Assembly: GCA_030581615.1 (NCBI GenBank)
Contig: JAKTTT010000045.1
Span: 1-64,000 of the forward strand
Reading direction: 5' to 3'
Source of the DNA: Alloascoidea africana
Taxonomy: Eukaryota; Ascomycota; Alloascoideomycetes; Alloascoideales; Alloascoideaceae
DNA: 64,000 nucleotides
The notes beneath the pieces were generated by a model. It had not been told where the DNA came from, made no database searches, and worked only from the letters and a program-made list of their open reading frames with translations. Shown piece after piece: positions 21,247 to 31,830 of this stretch. Numbering within the stretch: position 1 is the first letter of the stretch; each line of letters starts with the position of its first letter. A program made the position numbers and the translations under genes.

Positions 21247-22860
21247 TCAGTGCCATTCAGGCTGGTATAAAGACGACCTTGAAGTTGCTGGAGTTGGTGA
21301 ATTTGACCTTGATCGTGTAAGAGAATTGCCATGAGAGCTGAGACTTGTATGTGAATGAGTCTTGTCAATTATCGTTGCTTCTGTCGTTGAGGCCGATTCC
21401 GACTGTTCCAAATCACCTTGTTGATCCTGTTGCTGCTCTGGGCTCAAATTCAAATTCAGGTTCTTATTAGGGGAAGATCTGGATCCATTTCGAGACCGTG
21501 GATCATCACCGTATGCGGATTGAGGGTTTGATGAAGATGATCGGGGTTGAAACTGTCTTGGAATGTTCCCACATCGATCTTTCCCATAATTGATTTTCAG
21601 ATTTGCGTAATTTGGATTCTCTTTGATTCCATCAATAGCCTTGATTGCATTCGATATGTTTGTAAAGTTTACAAAAGCGCAGTTTTTCTGAGGCAAAAAG
21701 TTGATCTGTTCAATATCACCAAAATCGCCAAAATCACTTCTCAATTGAGCTTCAGTGGGTTTGAATCCAGATGGGCATTCCGCCAAATTCCCAACATAAA
21801 TGTTCCTACTGGCTCCACTGGTAACGGCAAGGGCTATTGCATGGGGCAAAGGACCAGAATGCTTACCCCAACCAACTTTTATCTTTCTGTTATGGATTAT
21901 CAGAGAATGAAGATTTGTCATGGCAAAGAATTGGGCAGCGGCTATTGGATCGATAAACGTAATGAAGCAAACGTGTTTTTCGGACAGGTAACGGATCTTC
22001 TGCAATAGTCCTCCACGAACCACGTTACAAATCTCTTCCACTGTGGAATCTGGATGGAGACTACCGAGGTAAACGGTCCTGTTGCCCAGGTTGTTGGCAC
22101 CCCCCGTGCTTGTGGCGATCGCTGCAGCGGCGGCAGACTGCTGAATCAAAGCAGAAGAAATGAATTCATGGTCGATACTTGCCAGCAAGTGTTCAGAACC
22201 TGGAGCAACACCGAGATACTGAGCAGCATTGTGCTGTTGGGTTTTGGTAATGAAGGCACACCTGTCCTTTCCGTAAAAAACTTTTTTGTTTGTCCATTTG
22301 GAGTCGAGTGGGAGTTGCTGAACTGCTCTAATGGCACTTAGGATGGACAAAAAATGCACAAACCCAATGGATTTGTCCCGGACGATTTTGATAGTGTCTA
22401 TGGGGCCGAATTTTTCCAAGTCATGGCGGATTTCGTCCTCGGTAATGTTTTCCGGGAGGTTCCCCAGATAAACGTTTCTGGTAGCGCCGTCTCTTTGCAC
22501 AGCAATGTTGACGGCGGGGGGAATAGGAGAGTTTTTCCCCCATCCGATGCGTATATCGTGGTTGTTGATGGTGAGCCTTTTCAGAATGGCGTCGGAATGG
22601 AAAAGCGTAGCGGATGACGTATCCAGGAAAGAAATGAACGCGCACATCTTCTCAGGCATAATCTTTACAGACTCGATCACCCCGGACCTGATGTGGTTCA
22701 GCAGCTCTTCTGCACTGATGTTTAGGGGGACATTTCCCAAGTATACCGTTCGGCTGGCGTTTTGTATTATGGGAGATATGCCTTGCGTGGCCTGAGGGAG
22801 CATCATGCTCTGTGAATTTTGGTAGAACGGTAGGGGTTGGTAATCAAGGTGAGCGTCCAT
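21247..22860 (-). CDS. MRN1: Four-RRM RNA-binding protein, Mrn1/Nrd1 family
   Basis: 537-aa RNA-binding protein with four RRMs, at about residues 37-110, 127-200, 261-332 and 352-430. RNP-like motifs RTVYLGNVP, RNVYLGNLP, RTVYLGSLHP and RNIYVGNLA are visible, and the characteristic IGWGKNSPIPPAV / VGWGKHSGPLPHAI segments follow RRM1 and RRM3, as in S. cerevisiae Mrn1 and S. pombe Nrd1. These proteins bind mRNAs, in S. cerevisiae including mitochondrial-protein and chromatin-remodeller transcripts, and respond to stress. The C-terminal tail is Ser/Asn/Gln-rich and disordered. There is no intron. Its upstream leader is long and purine-rich. Family assignment is firm. Confidence 0.93.
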   Translation of the reverse strand: MDAHLDYQPLPFYQNSQSMMLPQATQGISPIIQNASRTVYLGNVPLNISAEELLNHIRSGVIESVKIMPEKMCAFISFLDTSSATLFHSDAILKRLTINNHDIRIGWGKNSPIPPAVNIAVQRDGATRNVYLGNLPENITEDEIRHDLEKFGPIDTIKIVRDKSIGFVHFLSILSAIRAVQQLPLDSKWTNKKVFYGKDRCAFITKTQQHNAAQYLGVAPGSEHLLASIDHEFISSALIQQSAAAAAIATSTGGANNLGNRTVYLGSLHPDSTVEEICNVVRGGLLQKIRYLSEKHVCFITFIDPIAAAQFFAMTNLHSLIIHNRKIKVGWGKHSGPLPHAIALAVTSGASRNIYVGNLAECPSGFKPTEAQLRSDFGDFGDIEQINFLPQKNCAFVNFTNISNAIKAIDGIKENPNYANLKINYGKDRCGNIPRQFQPRSSSSNPQSAYGDDPRSRNGSRSSPNKNLNLNLSPEQQQDQQGDLEQSESASTTEATIIDKTHSHTSLSSHGNSLTRSRSNSPTPATSRSSLYQPEWH

Positions 22861-23625
22861 TTTGCTGCACTTTTTGGGTGTTTTTCGGTTTAGTTGGTTG
22901 CAAAGATCGTGTGTTGATCTCCTTGTGCTTGGACGGTGGAGTAGCTACTGGAGTGAGCTGGGAGCTATAAGCTTTGTAGGTTTTGGTTCTATTCAAAAGT
23001 CGAGAATGCTAGTGATATCTTGCTGGAGCCCCTGTCTCGACACAAAAAGTGGTACAGCGGGATAGCACAGTGGACGTGGGTGGAACGGGCAACGTAAGCC
23101 GGAAAGAGCGAGAGCACCAAACGAGAGAAGGAGAACAAGAAAGACGAAAGACGAAAGACGAAAGACGAAGGTCGAAAGCCAAAAGCGAGGGGAGGTGGAG
23201 AAGAAGAAAGAGTTTAGTAGGGGAAAAAGATAAATAAGGCGAAACAGAAACAGGAACAACCAGAAACAGAAACAGAGACAAAATCAAAAAGCAGAACAAG
23301 AATCAAAAGTCTGAATCAAAATCAAAATCAAAATCAACCAGCAGAATAAGGCGCCCCGAGACACAAACCCAGTTTCCTCTCCTTTTCTTTTTTTCTCGTT
23401 CGTTTATAGTCCATTCCCATGTCTGTGCGCATTTCTCGCGAATTCCAACTTCTAGTGCTAACTGATAACTGCTAACTGCTATTTCTTTTCTGCGTCTCCT
23501 TCTATTTCAGCGAGCTCTTTTTCGCTTTTACGTTTTTATCGTTTTGCAACCACCAGGAGCCCGGGACCGGGACCGGGACCGGCGTGCGACCCCTTCCGGC
23601 CCGCCCCGAACACCCGCGTCGCGCT
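22861..23625. promoter_or_regulatory. MRN1 upstream region
   Basis: No gene is seen. It contains a short tandem of AAAGACGAAAGACGAAAG at about 23140-23165 and (AAATC)n at about 23315-23337, both purine-rich on the plus strand. A GC-rich GGGACC tandem at about 23560-23580 marks the 3' edge of the LIF1 gene. Confidence 0.6.
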
Positions 23626-24660
23626 TCACTCGGTCTCGGACCCGCTTCCACTGGCGCTGTTGCTGCTACTGGCGCTGCTAGAGCGGGGCCTTTTGGGCGC
23701 AAGACCGGGTGCGAGACCGGGCTCCGTCTTGGGCTCGATCTTGACCGCGGGTGCGGGCGCAGGACCGGGTGCGGGTGCGGGTGCGGGTGCGGACATCGGC
23801 AGGAGACCCGCGGGCAGCGCTGGGACCGGGTCCTCGTCGTAGAACTCGACCCGGGCGCTTTTCAACTCCTCGATCTTTCTCTTCTTTTCTTCCAGAAGAA
23901 GGCCAAACTTGTGGACCAAATCGGCTTCGTACTCGTTTTTCCGCTGGACCATCTCTCCGACCTGCCGATTCAAAGCCGCCACTTGCTTCTGCAGTGTTTG
24001 GTTTTCAACAGAGAGCGTCCGCATCTGCCGCTGGGTCTGCCTCGCTTGCTTCGTACTGATATCCAGCCATTCCAGGAGCGCTATTTCGATTTGATCGTTC
24101 TCTGGTACACGGACTTTCCCCATTCGTTGGATGATTTTTTGTTCGCGATCCCTGTCCTCATCGCGAATGTATTGCACGCTTATGATCATGAGGTCAATCG
24201 CTTTTACATTGTCTCCTTCTTTGACCAGCTCGCCATATAGTTGTAAATACTGGAAATCATCATTTTCTTCCAGTTCGCCTTCCAGTTCGCCAAAAAACAC
24301 GTAGAGAATAAGCCTTTCCCATTTCTCGTTCTCCGTCCGGTTTCGACTACTCTTTAAAAAGGGAAAATCTTCTCTTTTCACTATTCACAAACGCGGGGAA
24401 GTCAACATCGTCATCTGTAAACACAAAACAAAAACCATCCATTTCCCTTTTTTTTGTTTCTTTTTTTTTTCTATTCACTCAACTATTTACATACCTGTCA
24501 CGGCAAATAGGAAATCTTCTTCAGGAAGCGTGGCAACGACCTTCAGAGACAACTGCTCAGATCCATCCCAATGTACTTTAATCCCAGCTTTCGCGATTTC
24601 CTGCTCCGTCTCTGTGATCGGTACAGTGAAAGAGTTGGAGTTTGCCTTCTCCAAAGTCAT
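23626..24660 (-). CDS. LIF1: XRCC4/Lif1-like non-homologous end-joining factor
   Basis: Partner of DNA ligase IV in non-homologous end joining. Exons 24495-24660 and 23626-24380 give 306 aa. The coiled coil is the key evidence: a run from QRMGKVRVP through ENQTLQKQVAALNRQV to LVHKFGLLLEEKKRKIEELK aligns with the XRCC4 stalk, ending in the family hallmark LNEKKxKIxxL. The N-terminal part (IKVHWDGSEQLSLKVV) fits the XRCC4 head. The C-terminus is an Ala-Pro repeat (APAPAPAPGPAPAPA) followed by KIEPKTEPG and a basic Ser-rich tail, encoded by GC-rich DNA. The intron has a GTATGT donor; I chose the AATAG acceptor because the nearer-looking ACAG (24399) leads to an early stop. Branch TTGAC is imperfect, so this junction is the weak point. 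Confidence 0.78.
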
Positions 24661-25274
24661 CCCCCACTTTTTTTTTTTTCCACTTTCCTCTCTAATGTCT
24701 CACTTCTCTATTTCTAACTCTCTGACTTTTGTACTGTTCAGTCTCATAAGGGAATTGACTCGAAAAGTCTGTGGTTACCCGGTGTAAGCGAGATTTTAAA
24801 AAAATTTGTGATCCTTTCTTCTCTTTCTTTCTTTTCTTCTTCAAGCGAAGGAAGAGACTAATCGTAAATGTTTAAACTATTTATGGTGCTTCTTTGAATA
24901 ACTGGACGATTTGTGCTATTGCCAAAATTCCCTATTGTTCTAATAGGTTGGTTTAATAGTATAGAGTCATCTGGAACTTTGCTTAGAATGAATTTTTCAA
25001 TTGCCCTTTTTCGCTAACAATAACCGTGATTAATTATCTATTGGTTATCGTTTGATAGTAGTGGGGCAAATATGTATATAAATATAAATATACCAGATGT
25101 ATAGAATAGCACTTTGAGCTTTTTAAATATTTCAGTTCTATTGGTGTGTGTCATCAAGTCTTTTGTGTGTGGGATTTACAAACTTCCAGAAACCTCCCAT
25201 CATCCCCATCAATCTTGTTATCCACACACTGTCTTCGCTTCATACATAATCATACTTTTGTTCCCCACCCGGTA
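24661..25274. promoter_or_regulatory. Divergent promoter between LIF1 and USE1 with Reb1-like site
   Basis: TTACCCGG at 24775-24782 sits 115 bp upstream of LIF1 within the 12-mer GTGGTTACCCGG, identical to the one upstream of TRM9 at 2472-2483. The remainder is AT-rich with pyrimidine tracts. No other gene is seen. Confidence 0.65.
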
Positions 25275-26295
25275 ATGACACTACATTTGTCTCAAAGTCA
25301 ATTGAAAACATATCTTATAAACCTGGAGACACAGGTAGACTCATTCACTCAGAACCATCCCGAGTTGAGTGGGGGTGCAAGTGGCCAATTACAACTTCAA
25401 ATATCGGCCAACGAGCCAATATCTGATTCAGACTCGGATCAAACCCATGCGTTCAATGCCTATCTCGACGCTTTGAAACTAGAAAAAGTATAATTTTTTT
25501 TTGAATCTCTGTAATTTTCGTTGTTGAATGCTAACTGAAATGTTGATGATGTAGAATGTTGAATACGCTAGAGCTGAGCTTCTCATATCAAAACCCAAAA
25601 GCAGACAAAACCATGAGTATCTAGAGATCAAGGACAAAATAAAGAGTCTAAGTTCGGTCAGTTGTTTTTGATATGTGCCATTTATCTAATTTACAATCTG
25701 ATTCTAACACATTTTTTTACAGATACTAAGAAACGACATTTTTCTATATGATCAATTTCTAAAACAAATTCAAGACCAGAGGAAACGGAAAGAGGAAACA
25801 GAACAAGAGCAAAAGCAAAAGCAAAATGACAATGAGCAAAATACAACTAACGAATCATCACAATCTAATCGCGATACTATATCCCAACTACGCAATCGAA
25901 TTTCAACATTATCAAACAAGGAACGACAAGAATTAATGGGAAACAGCAGTAATAATAGTAATAGCGCAGTGACAATAGACGAAAAACTAACGGTGAACCG
26001 AACTTTACAAGAACAGTTATCTCAAGATATGATAGGCATGGCTTCGACTTTGAAACAATCCGCATACCAGTTCCAACAGGCTTTGTTACGTGATAAGGAG
26101 GTTGTTCAAGAGACTGAAAAAGCACTTGATAAATCATCTGATGGAGTTTCATCTATAGGTACAAGGTTAAAATTGTACAATTCTGGTAAAAATGGGTTTA
26201 AAATTGGATGGCTTTTACAGTTGAAGATTTATGTGTTTTTGATACTTGGTCCTTTGATTGCTTTTTTTATCATTTTTGCAATTCCAAAGTTTTAG
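25275..26295 (+). CDS. USE1: Use1-like SNARE of Golgi-to-ER retrograde traffic
   Basis: C-terminally anchored Q-SNARE working with Ufe1, Sec20 and Sec22 at the ER. Exons 25275-25487, 25555-25656 and 25723-26295 join in phase to give 295 aa. Intron 1 is GTATAA...GCTAAC...GTAG. Intron 2 has the rare donor GTCAGT with a TTCTAAC branch and TTACAG. The last third shows the Use1 pattern EQLSQDMIGMASTLKQSAYQ, then FQQALLRDKEVVQETEKALDK and a single C-terminal membrane segment (LKIYVFLILGPLIAFFIIFA, about residues 270-292) with only a few residues beyond. The middle is Glu/Gln/Lys-rich coil. N-terminal LETQVDSF resembles the yeast Use1 start. The closely related Sec20 is less likely, given the lack of an HDEL-like tail. 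Confidence 0.8.
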
Positions 26296-26810
26296 CTTTA
26301 GCTTACTTTAGTACATTATGAGCAAAACATAACGCGCATTTTACTATTAAATTTTTTTTTTTTTTGGAAGCATTTTTAGAGGGCAACTAATAGTATCATT
26401 GGGTTTCTTTCTTTAAAAAACAAGAAAAATAGTATCTTTCAAAAGTGTGTATCATAGTGTCTCAACCAATGAGTCCATAACAAAAATCTCCATACAAAAT
26501 AAGGGTACCAAAAAATAAACTCAAGTGACAGTTGCGAAAAAAGAGAAGAAAGAAAAGGAAATCAACATAAAATGAATATACATTGTATCCAGTGCAAAAC
26601 ATGAAATTCCCATTTGAAAAAAAGTATTGTTACCAAAATGAAGAGATAAAAGAGAAGACGAACGGTACCAATGATAATACAAACAATAAAAAAAAGGGGG
26701 GTTAGGAACTTGGTATTCTTAGTATCCCAACACACAATGGCAAAGTGGTATCCCATTATATAGTTAGGACGCGCCATACAATCCATCAGCATGGAGCAGT
26801 CCTTTAATGG
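26296..26810. other. Convergent intergenic region USE1/CAT8
   Basis: 515 bp between two convergent genes. AT-rich with T- and A-tracts suited to 3' end formation. No gene is seen. Confidence 0.5.
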
Positions 26811-29800
26811 TTACTTCAAAATGTCAAATAGAAACTCACTTCCATATTCACGTTGTTTATAAAGAGGAATCTCAAGTGATGATAATGAACCAGCAGAATC
26901 AGACAATTCAGAATGTATAGAAGAACCAGGAGAAGCAGAACTGTTTAAAGAATCCTGTCTGTTCTTTGCAGGCTGTGATGGTGGATTAGTGGTATCATTA
27001 CTGGTGGAAGAAGTCATTTGAAGCCATGTATCAATACCTGTAAAATCAAAATTTATGTCTATATCGTCAACTTGACCAACTGCACTGCTATCCAGATTTG
27101 AGTTCCCAACTGAGCTTGATGGATTATTCCTTGTCTCAACGGCTTGTGGATAATTTGGAGTGGTATTGTTGTTATTGCCGATAGGTGTTGAGTCCAAGTA
27201 CGACAGTTCTGCAGCGCTTAGTTCTTCAAAAGAATTTATTTGAGAAGAACCTGTGCATGCTGGAAACTGTTGAATAGGTCTTGACGGTAAAGAATTGAGA
27301 GGATGGTTCCCATTCAAAGACAAACTATGACCTTGAAGCAAGATGCCACTTGAGATTGGTTTCTCTTTTTTCACCCCAGATGAAATCATAGCCATGTTAT
27401 CCATCCTTTGTTGAGAGAGTGGGATGTAAGAGCCTGAATTAACAGGTCCAGATCGTTCTTGATGTGACCTCGATCTTCTTCGCTTCTCCGTTGAGCAATT
27501 CGAATGATGCGAAGGTACACTTCTTGGTGTTAAACACAACAATCTATCAAAAATTTTCTCCAAAGATCGGTAACTTGCAATTGAGATCCCACCTGGATAT
27601 TCCGAAGTGATGTATTTGAAGACTCTATCCAGAGTTTTGTTTACACATCTTTTAACATCTTGTAAAAGTGCTCCTGTCTTTGAGTAATCCACGGCTCCAA
27701 ATGTAGTGAGTAAAGACATGAACAAGGCCATTCGACAATTGTTCAAAGGTAAAGTTGCATATACTTTCCTCTCGGACAAATAATTGTATATTTGTAAATA
27801 GGCTTTGGCTTTTTGAACAACTGCAACATAGGATGCAGAACCCCGAACACTGACTTGAGTTTCTTCAGAATTACTGGTATTATCGGATTTTGAAATTATC
27901 GAAACCTGGGGGAGATGGATCATTATAAACGCATAGTTATAAAGAAGTGATAACAAGGGTGCCTTTTGATGTAATGGCTTTCTTGCAACATCTGCTGAAG
28001 CCAATCCATTAACAACATCGAATTTCAAAGTTTCAGGCAAATCTTTACGCCAATTGCCCAATTTGTCTTCCAATTGAATGATAGACTTGTAGGTATAACC
28101 TTTTTCAAAATATGAAGATGAATGTGTGGTATCCAAAATTAGGGCAAAAATGCGGGCAAATTGGAAAAAATGTTCCTCATATTGCTGATTCTGCACTGCA
28201 AAATCATCATCATTGGAACATAGACTGGTTTTGTTGGTTTTGGTAGAAGGTAACGCACATTCAACGTCCCTTTCATTGATCAACCTTGGAACTCCCAAAG
28301 TGGCTGCTGCAAAACAGTCCAAAGTATATGCAATCCAGAAAAGATGACGCCTTTTACGTTGTTCGTTAACTGGTAATTTGGAATAATTCGGCTTCACAAT
28401 CGTTTTGGGGCATTTATGAAGACCCAATCTTTGCATCATATTAACTGTTAATACTCGGTAAAAGAAGATCTGCTCATAGTTCCCAGTAAATTGATAGTAC
28501 AGTTGAGCCAGTAACAGAATCTGCAAGTTTCTTAGAGATGGCGTGTTTTGGTACTTTGGAGCCAGGATTCTTTTCCATTCCTGCTCATAAACTTTCGGAG
28601 AAGGGTTTGAAGGAAGGGAGGAAACCAGAGACGACAGAGAAATGCATAGGCATAGTTGGACTGCAAAGGATTCATACTTTTGTTGTTGTTCTTTTGTAGC
28701 ATTTTCTTGAGGCACAAAGTTTCTGTCCATTAGAGAAATGAACGAAGCGTACTCTTCAAAAAAAACATGTTGATCGAATATGGGGAGAGCAGAGCCCCAT
28801 TCTTGGAAGAAAACCGTGATTAATTGGTCCATTGAGACTCGAGATGGGAAAGAGATTGTTCTCAATTTTAATAGAGCCTCATTTGGAGAACATTGACGAG
28901 TCGAGTACGAGAATTCGTCAAATTGATCATTTGTATAAAGATTACCAATGCCAAGCTCAGAGACAGAAGGGTCAGGATACGTCTCCATACTAAGAAACGC
29001 AGGGATTAATTCAGCAAAGACTTGTGGTTCTTTTTCGTGAATCTTGTCTGCAAACGCTTCCATAAAGGAGAATCCAGTAGAGCTTCCCCTGATGACGCCA
29101 GTTTCAGAAATAACATTTACATGGGCTTTCACAGGAGAGTCATCTTCATCGACATCTTTGTCCGGAATGGCTTTGTTGTTGTTGTTGTTGTGGTCCCGGA
29201 GAGGGGTATCTAAGATATCTCCTGTTGTTCTGGCTCCGTTCAACCCAAGGGAGTTGGAACTCGGACCACGGGATGGAGGTTGAATTTGCTGTAAAGGGTT
29301 GGGACAAATGAGACCACCACCACCACAGCATTGAGAATTGTTGGAATTCACTTCATTCACTTTGGAAAGCATTTCCATCTGCTCATCTTTGATATCCAGT
29401 AGGCCTATGAGTTTGTGGTTTTCTGATTCTAATTGCCGAATGCGGTCTTCCAGAGATTCGGTGTAACCGCGGGGGTAGGCTCTTCGAGAAAGCCTATCGG
29501 TTGTCTTGCAGTCCATTCCCGCATTACAGCAATTGGTGCACTACAAAAATGACACAAAAGCTGTTAGAGTCTAGATCTTGTCAAGCACTGGAAAGACAAG
29601 CCATACTGGTCGCTTCCCGTTGCATTTAATCTGGTCCAGTCTGTTAGTAAGTATGATCGTACTGTCTAGTGGCCATTTTCATACCTTCTTGCTTCGGCAG
29701 CGGTCGCAAGCCTGTGAGACACGATCTGTCTGGCTTCCAGGGGGCTTTATGAGTTTCCTACGGCCCGGATTAGGATTAGCATTGGAGCAGCACGAAACAT

Positions 29801-29846
29801 GTTCGCAGGGCAGACACACTCACCAAGCTTGGGCTCCGTCCGGCAT
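26811..29846 (-). CDS. CAT8: Cat8/Sip4-family Zn2Cys6 activator of gluconeogenic genes
   Basis: Transcription factor that binds carbon-source-responsive elements to switch on gluconeogenesis and glyoxylate genes under Snf1 control. Four exons, 29824-29846, 29685-29757, 29607-29630 and 26811-29540, give 949 aa. The zinc cluster is assembled only by splicing: C25-x2-C28-x6-C35-x5-C41-x2-C44-x6-C51. Exon 3 is a 24-nt microexon carrying IKCNGKRP. Immediately after comes the Cat8/Sip4 hallmark RRAYPRGYTESLEDRIRQLE with a leucine-zipper-like run, then a fungal-specific TF middle domain (about 270-560) and an acidic, Asn/Ser-rich C-terminal activation region (DIDINFDFTGIDTWLQM). Branch sites TACTAAC and TCTAAC precede the acceptors. 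CAT8 versus SIP4 cannot be settled, but length favours CAT8. Confidence 0.9.
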
Positions 29847-30510
29847 CGTCGAGTACTGCACGCTTCACTCGCTGGCTAGAAAAAAAAGAAGACCGAAAAT
29901 GCTGGCAAGGCGGGGGGACAAAAAGAAGAAAAGTCACAGATCCTTTTAGCTTTTATAGCTGGAGGGCACAGGAGCATCGCCGCGCCGCGATTGGCTGGAG
30001 CCGCCTCTTGGCAAATCCGGGGTGCGCATGCGTGCGTCGCATTATTGCCCGATTGGGACGTGGGGTAGTGGGGGCGGCCCGCGATTGGCTGAAATTATGC
30101 GGGTCGCAAAGATCTGCTGCGCCGGGCTGAAAAAAGGAAAAAGATCTGAAAAAGAAGAGAAAAACTGGAGCTTCAGGGAGATGAGATGAGCTCATGAGAC
30201 GGGCTTGAAGAGGTGATTGTAGACCAGAGAGGAATCCTGGGAGTGTGTGTGCTGTTCGGTAGAAGCACCAGAACGCTCTGTGTGGCTGTCTTATCTGTCC
30301 TCGGTCTGGTCTGCGACAGAGTTGGAACAAAAAAACTCACTCTCCACAGTCTCAGTCTCATTTCAACCAAGTTACTTGTCCAAAAGAGTTGGGAGAAAAT
30401 CATTACGCAATCATGTTACCCGGATACGTGTTGTGTGTTCACACACCCATACGCCTGTTTTTCACTCCCTCACCACAACACCATCTGTGCTTCATCAACT
30501 ATCACTGGCA
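29847..30510. promoter_or_regulatory. Divergent CAT8/PAF1 promoter with CCAAT boxes, Mig1-like and Reb1-like sites
   Basis: On the CAT8 side, TATAAAA (minus, 29951-29957) lies about 105 nt upstream of the start. Further up are three CCAAT boxes read as ATTGG (29990, 30052, 30084), which bind the Hap2/3/4/5 complex in yeasts, and two GTGGGG cores (30060, 30068) resembling Mig1 sites. S. cerevisiae CAT8 is known to be Hap-dependent and Mig1-repressed, so the logic looks conserved. On the PAF1 side, TTACCCGG (30416-30423) is about 90 bp from its ATG. Binding is inferred from motifs only. Confidence 0.6.
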
Positions 30511-31830
30511 ATGTCGCGACAGGTTAGACAGGACTATATTGCACGGATAAGATATCAGAATGATCTTCCGCCACCTCCTATTCTCCCCAAGCTTTTAAAC
30601 CTTCCTTCTTCTAATGAGACGCTTTTATCCAACAATGTACTCTCAAACATGCTCAAGTATGGGTCCAAAAACTTGGTTGACATAGATGGTGATAACGGGA
30701 TGCCTTTAGACTTGACGTCTATTCCCGGAGTTCTGGATAAGGAAGATGATTCTAGTATGTTAAATTTTTTTTTTCGCTCAATAACAAGCTTAATTGATTT
30801 GTCTTGTACTAACACGCTGAGCGTGAACTATTAAGAAATATTTCCTATTTCAAGCGATATACCGCTTCATCCAAAGGACAGAGCTTTGTTACGAGATCCA
30901 AGCATTCTGAGTCGTTCAAATAAAGTATCTGCAGAAAGTGTCTCTTTCTTACGGCGTACGGAGTACATTTCTACCGATTCTCACAAACCTCGAGGTGCTC
31001 CCGAAAAGCCCTCTTCGCAACCAGTTGAAGATGATAATGCAGACCCCGAGTCTCAACTGAAAGCCGTTGAGGCCACTTTTGAGTACGCTAACGAATTTTT
31101 CGAAAATGGTTACAATAAAGACGACCTGAAGCGCCTACGCCATCCAACGAAAAAACATCTAAAGGCTGTGGAAATCATGCCCATTGTTCCCGATGCCAAA
31201 ATGTTGGATTTGGTTTATCTAAGTGTGAAGTTGACTGGCTCAGCTGGTGGTGTAAAGAAAACTCCCGCAGACAAACCGGACCCCAGTCTAGACGTTGCAG
31301 TTTTCCGACCCGTTACACTCGAATCTGATGAATGGATGGCTTTCTATACTGCAAACCAATCTGCTTCAAATAAACTGAAGCGCCGTTTGGATGACGATAC
31401 AAATCCCGAGGACTTGGATCAATCCAAGAGTGAAGATGCGGATGAAATCTACAGATTCAAACATGTTAAAGATTACGACATGAACTTTGTCCGCTTTGGA
31501 AACAGAGCCGAAGAAATAGCAGTGAGCTTTGACGAAGACAAAGAAAATCCATCTGCATACTACGTTCCTATCGGCGGTCGTATCGATCTCAAAAGAAGAC
31601 GAATCCTTCAAAATTTTGAGACACAGGCCTCAGAGTACAACATTTCAGCAATTGAGTTGAAGTTGAGAGAACCCACAACTGAAGAAACAATAAGTAGAGA
31701 CAACGCCCGAAGCGTGTTTGATCCTATGAACTATACGGAAATGCAGGACTTTTTGGATGGAGAAAAAGAGGGTAAAGATGATGAAGATGAAAAACATGAA
31801 GGTGGGGCCGGGTCTCCCGAAAATGAATAA
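30511..31830 (+). CDS. PAF1: Paf1, subunit of the Pol II elongation complex Paf1C
   Basis: Core subunit of the Paf1 complex, which travels with RNA polymerase II and supports H2B ubiquitylation and H3K4 methylation. Exons 30511-30754 and 30836-31830 give 412 aa. The N-terminus has the family start DYIARIRYQNDLPPPPILPKLL, and after the intron DIPLHPKDRALLRDPS appears. The intron has a GTATGT donor, TACTAACAC branch and TTAAG acceptor. Later motifs include LRRTEYIST, the FRPVTLESDEWMAFY block, and YVPIGGRIDLKRRR. The C-terminus is acidic (EGKDDEDEKHEGG), as usual. Two nearer AG dinucleotides break the frame, so the acceptor is fixed by phase. Assignment is firm. Confidence 0.92.

Noticed and set aside
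24381-24399. Nearer LIF1 acceptor (ACAG at 24399)
   Set aside because: It looks like a good acceptor but leads to a stop within about 25 codons and loses the XRCC4 stalk; the AATAG acceptor restores frame.
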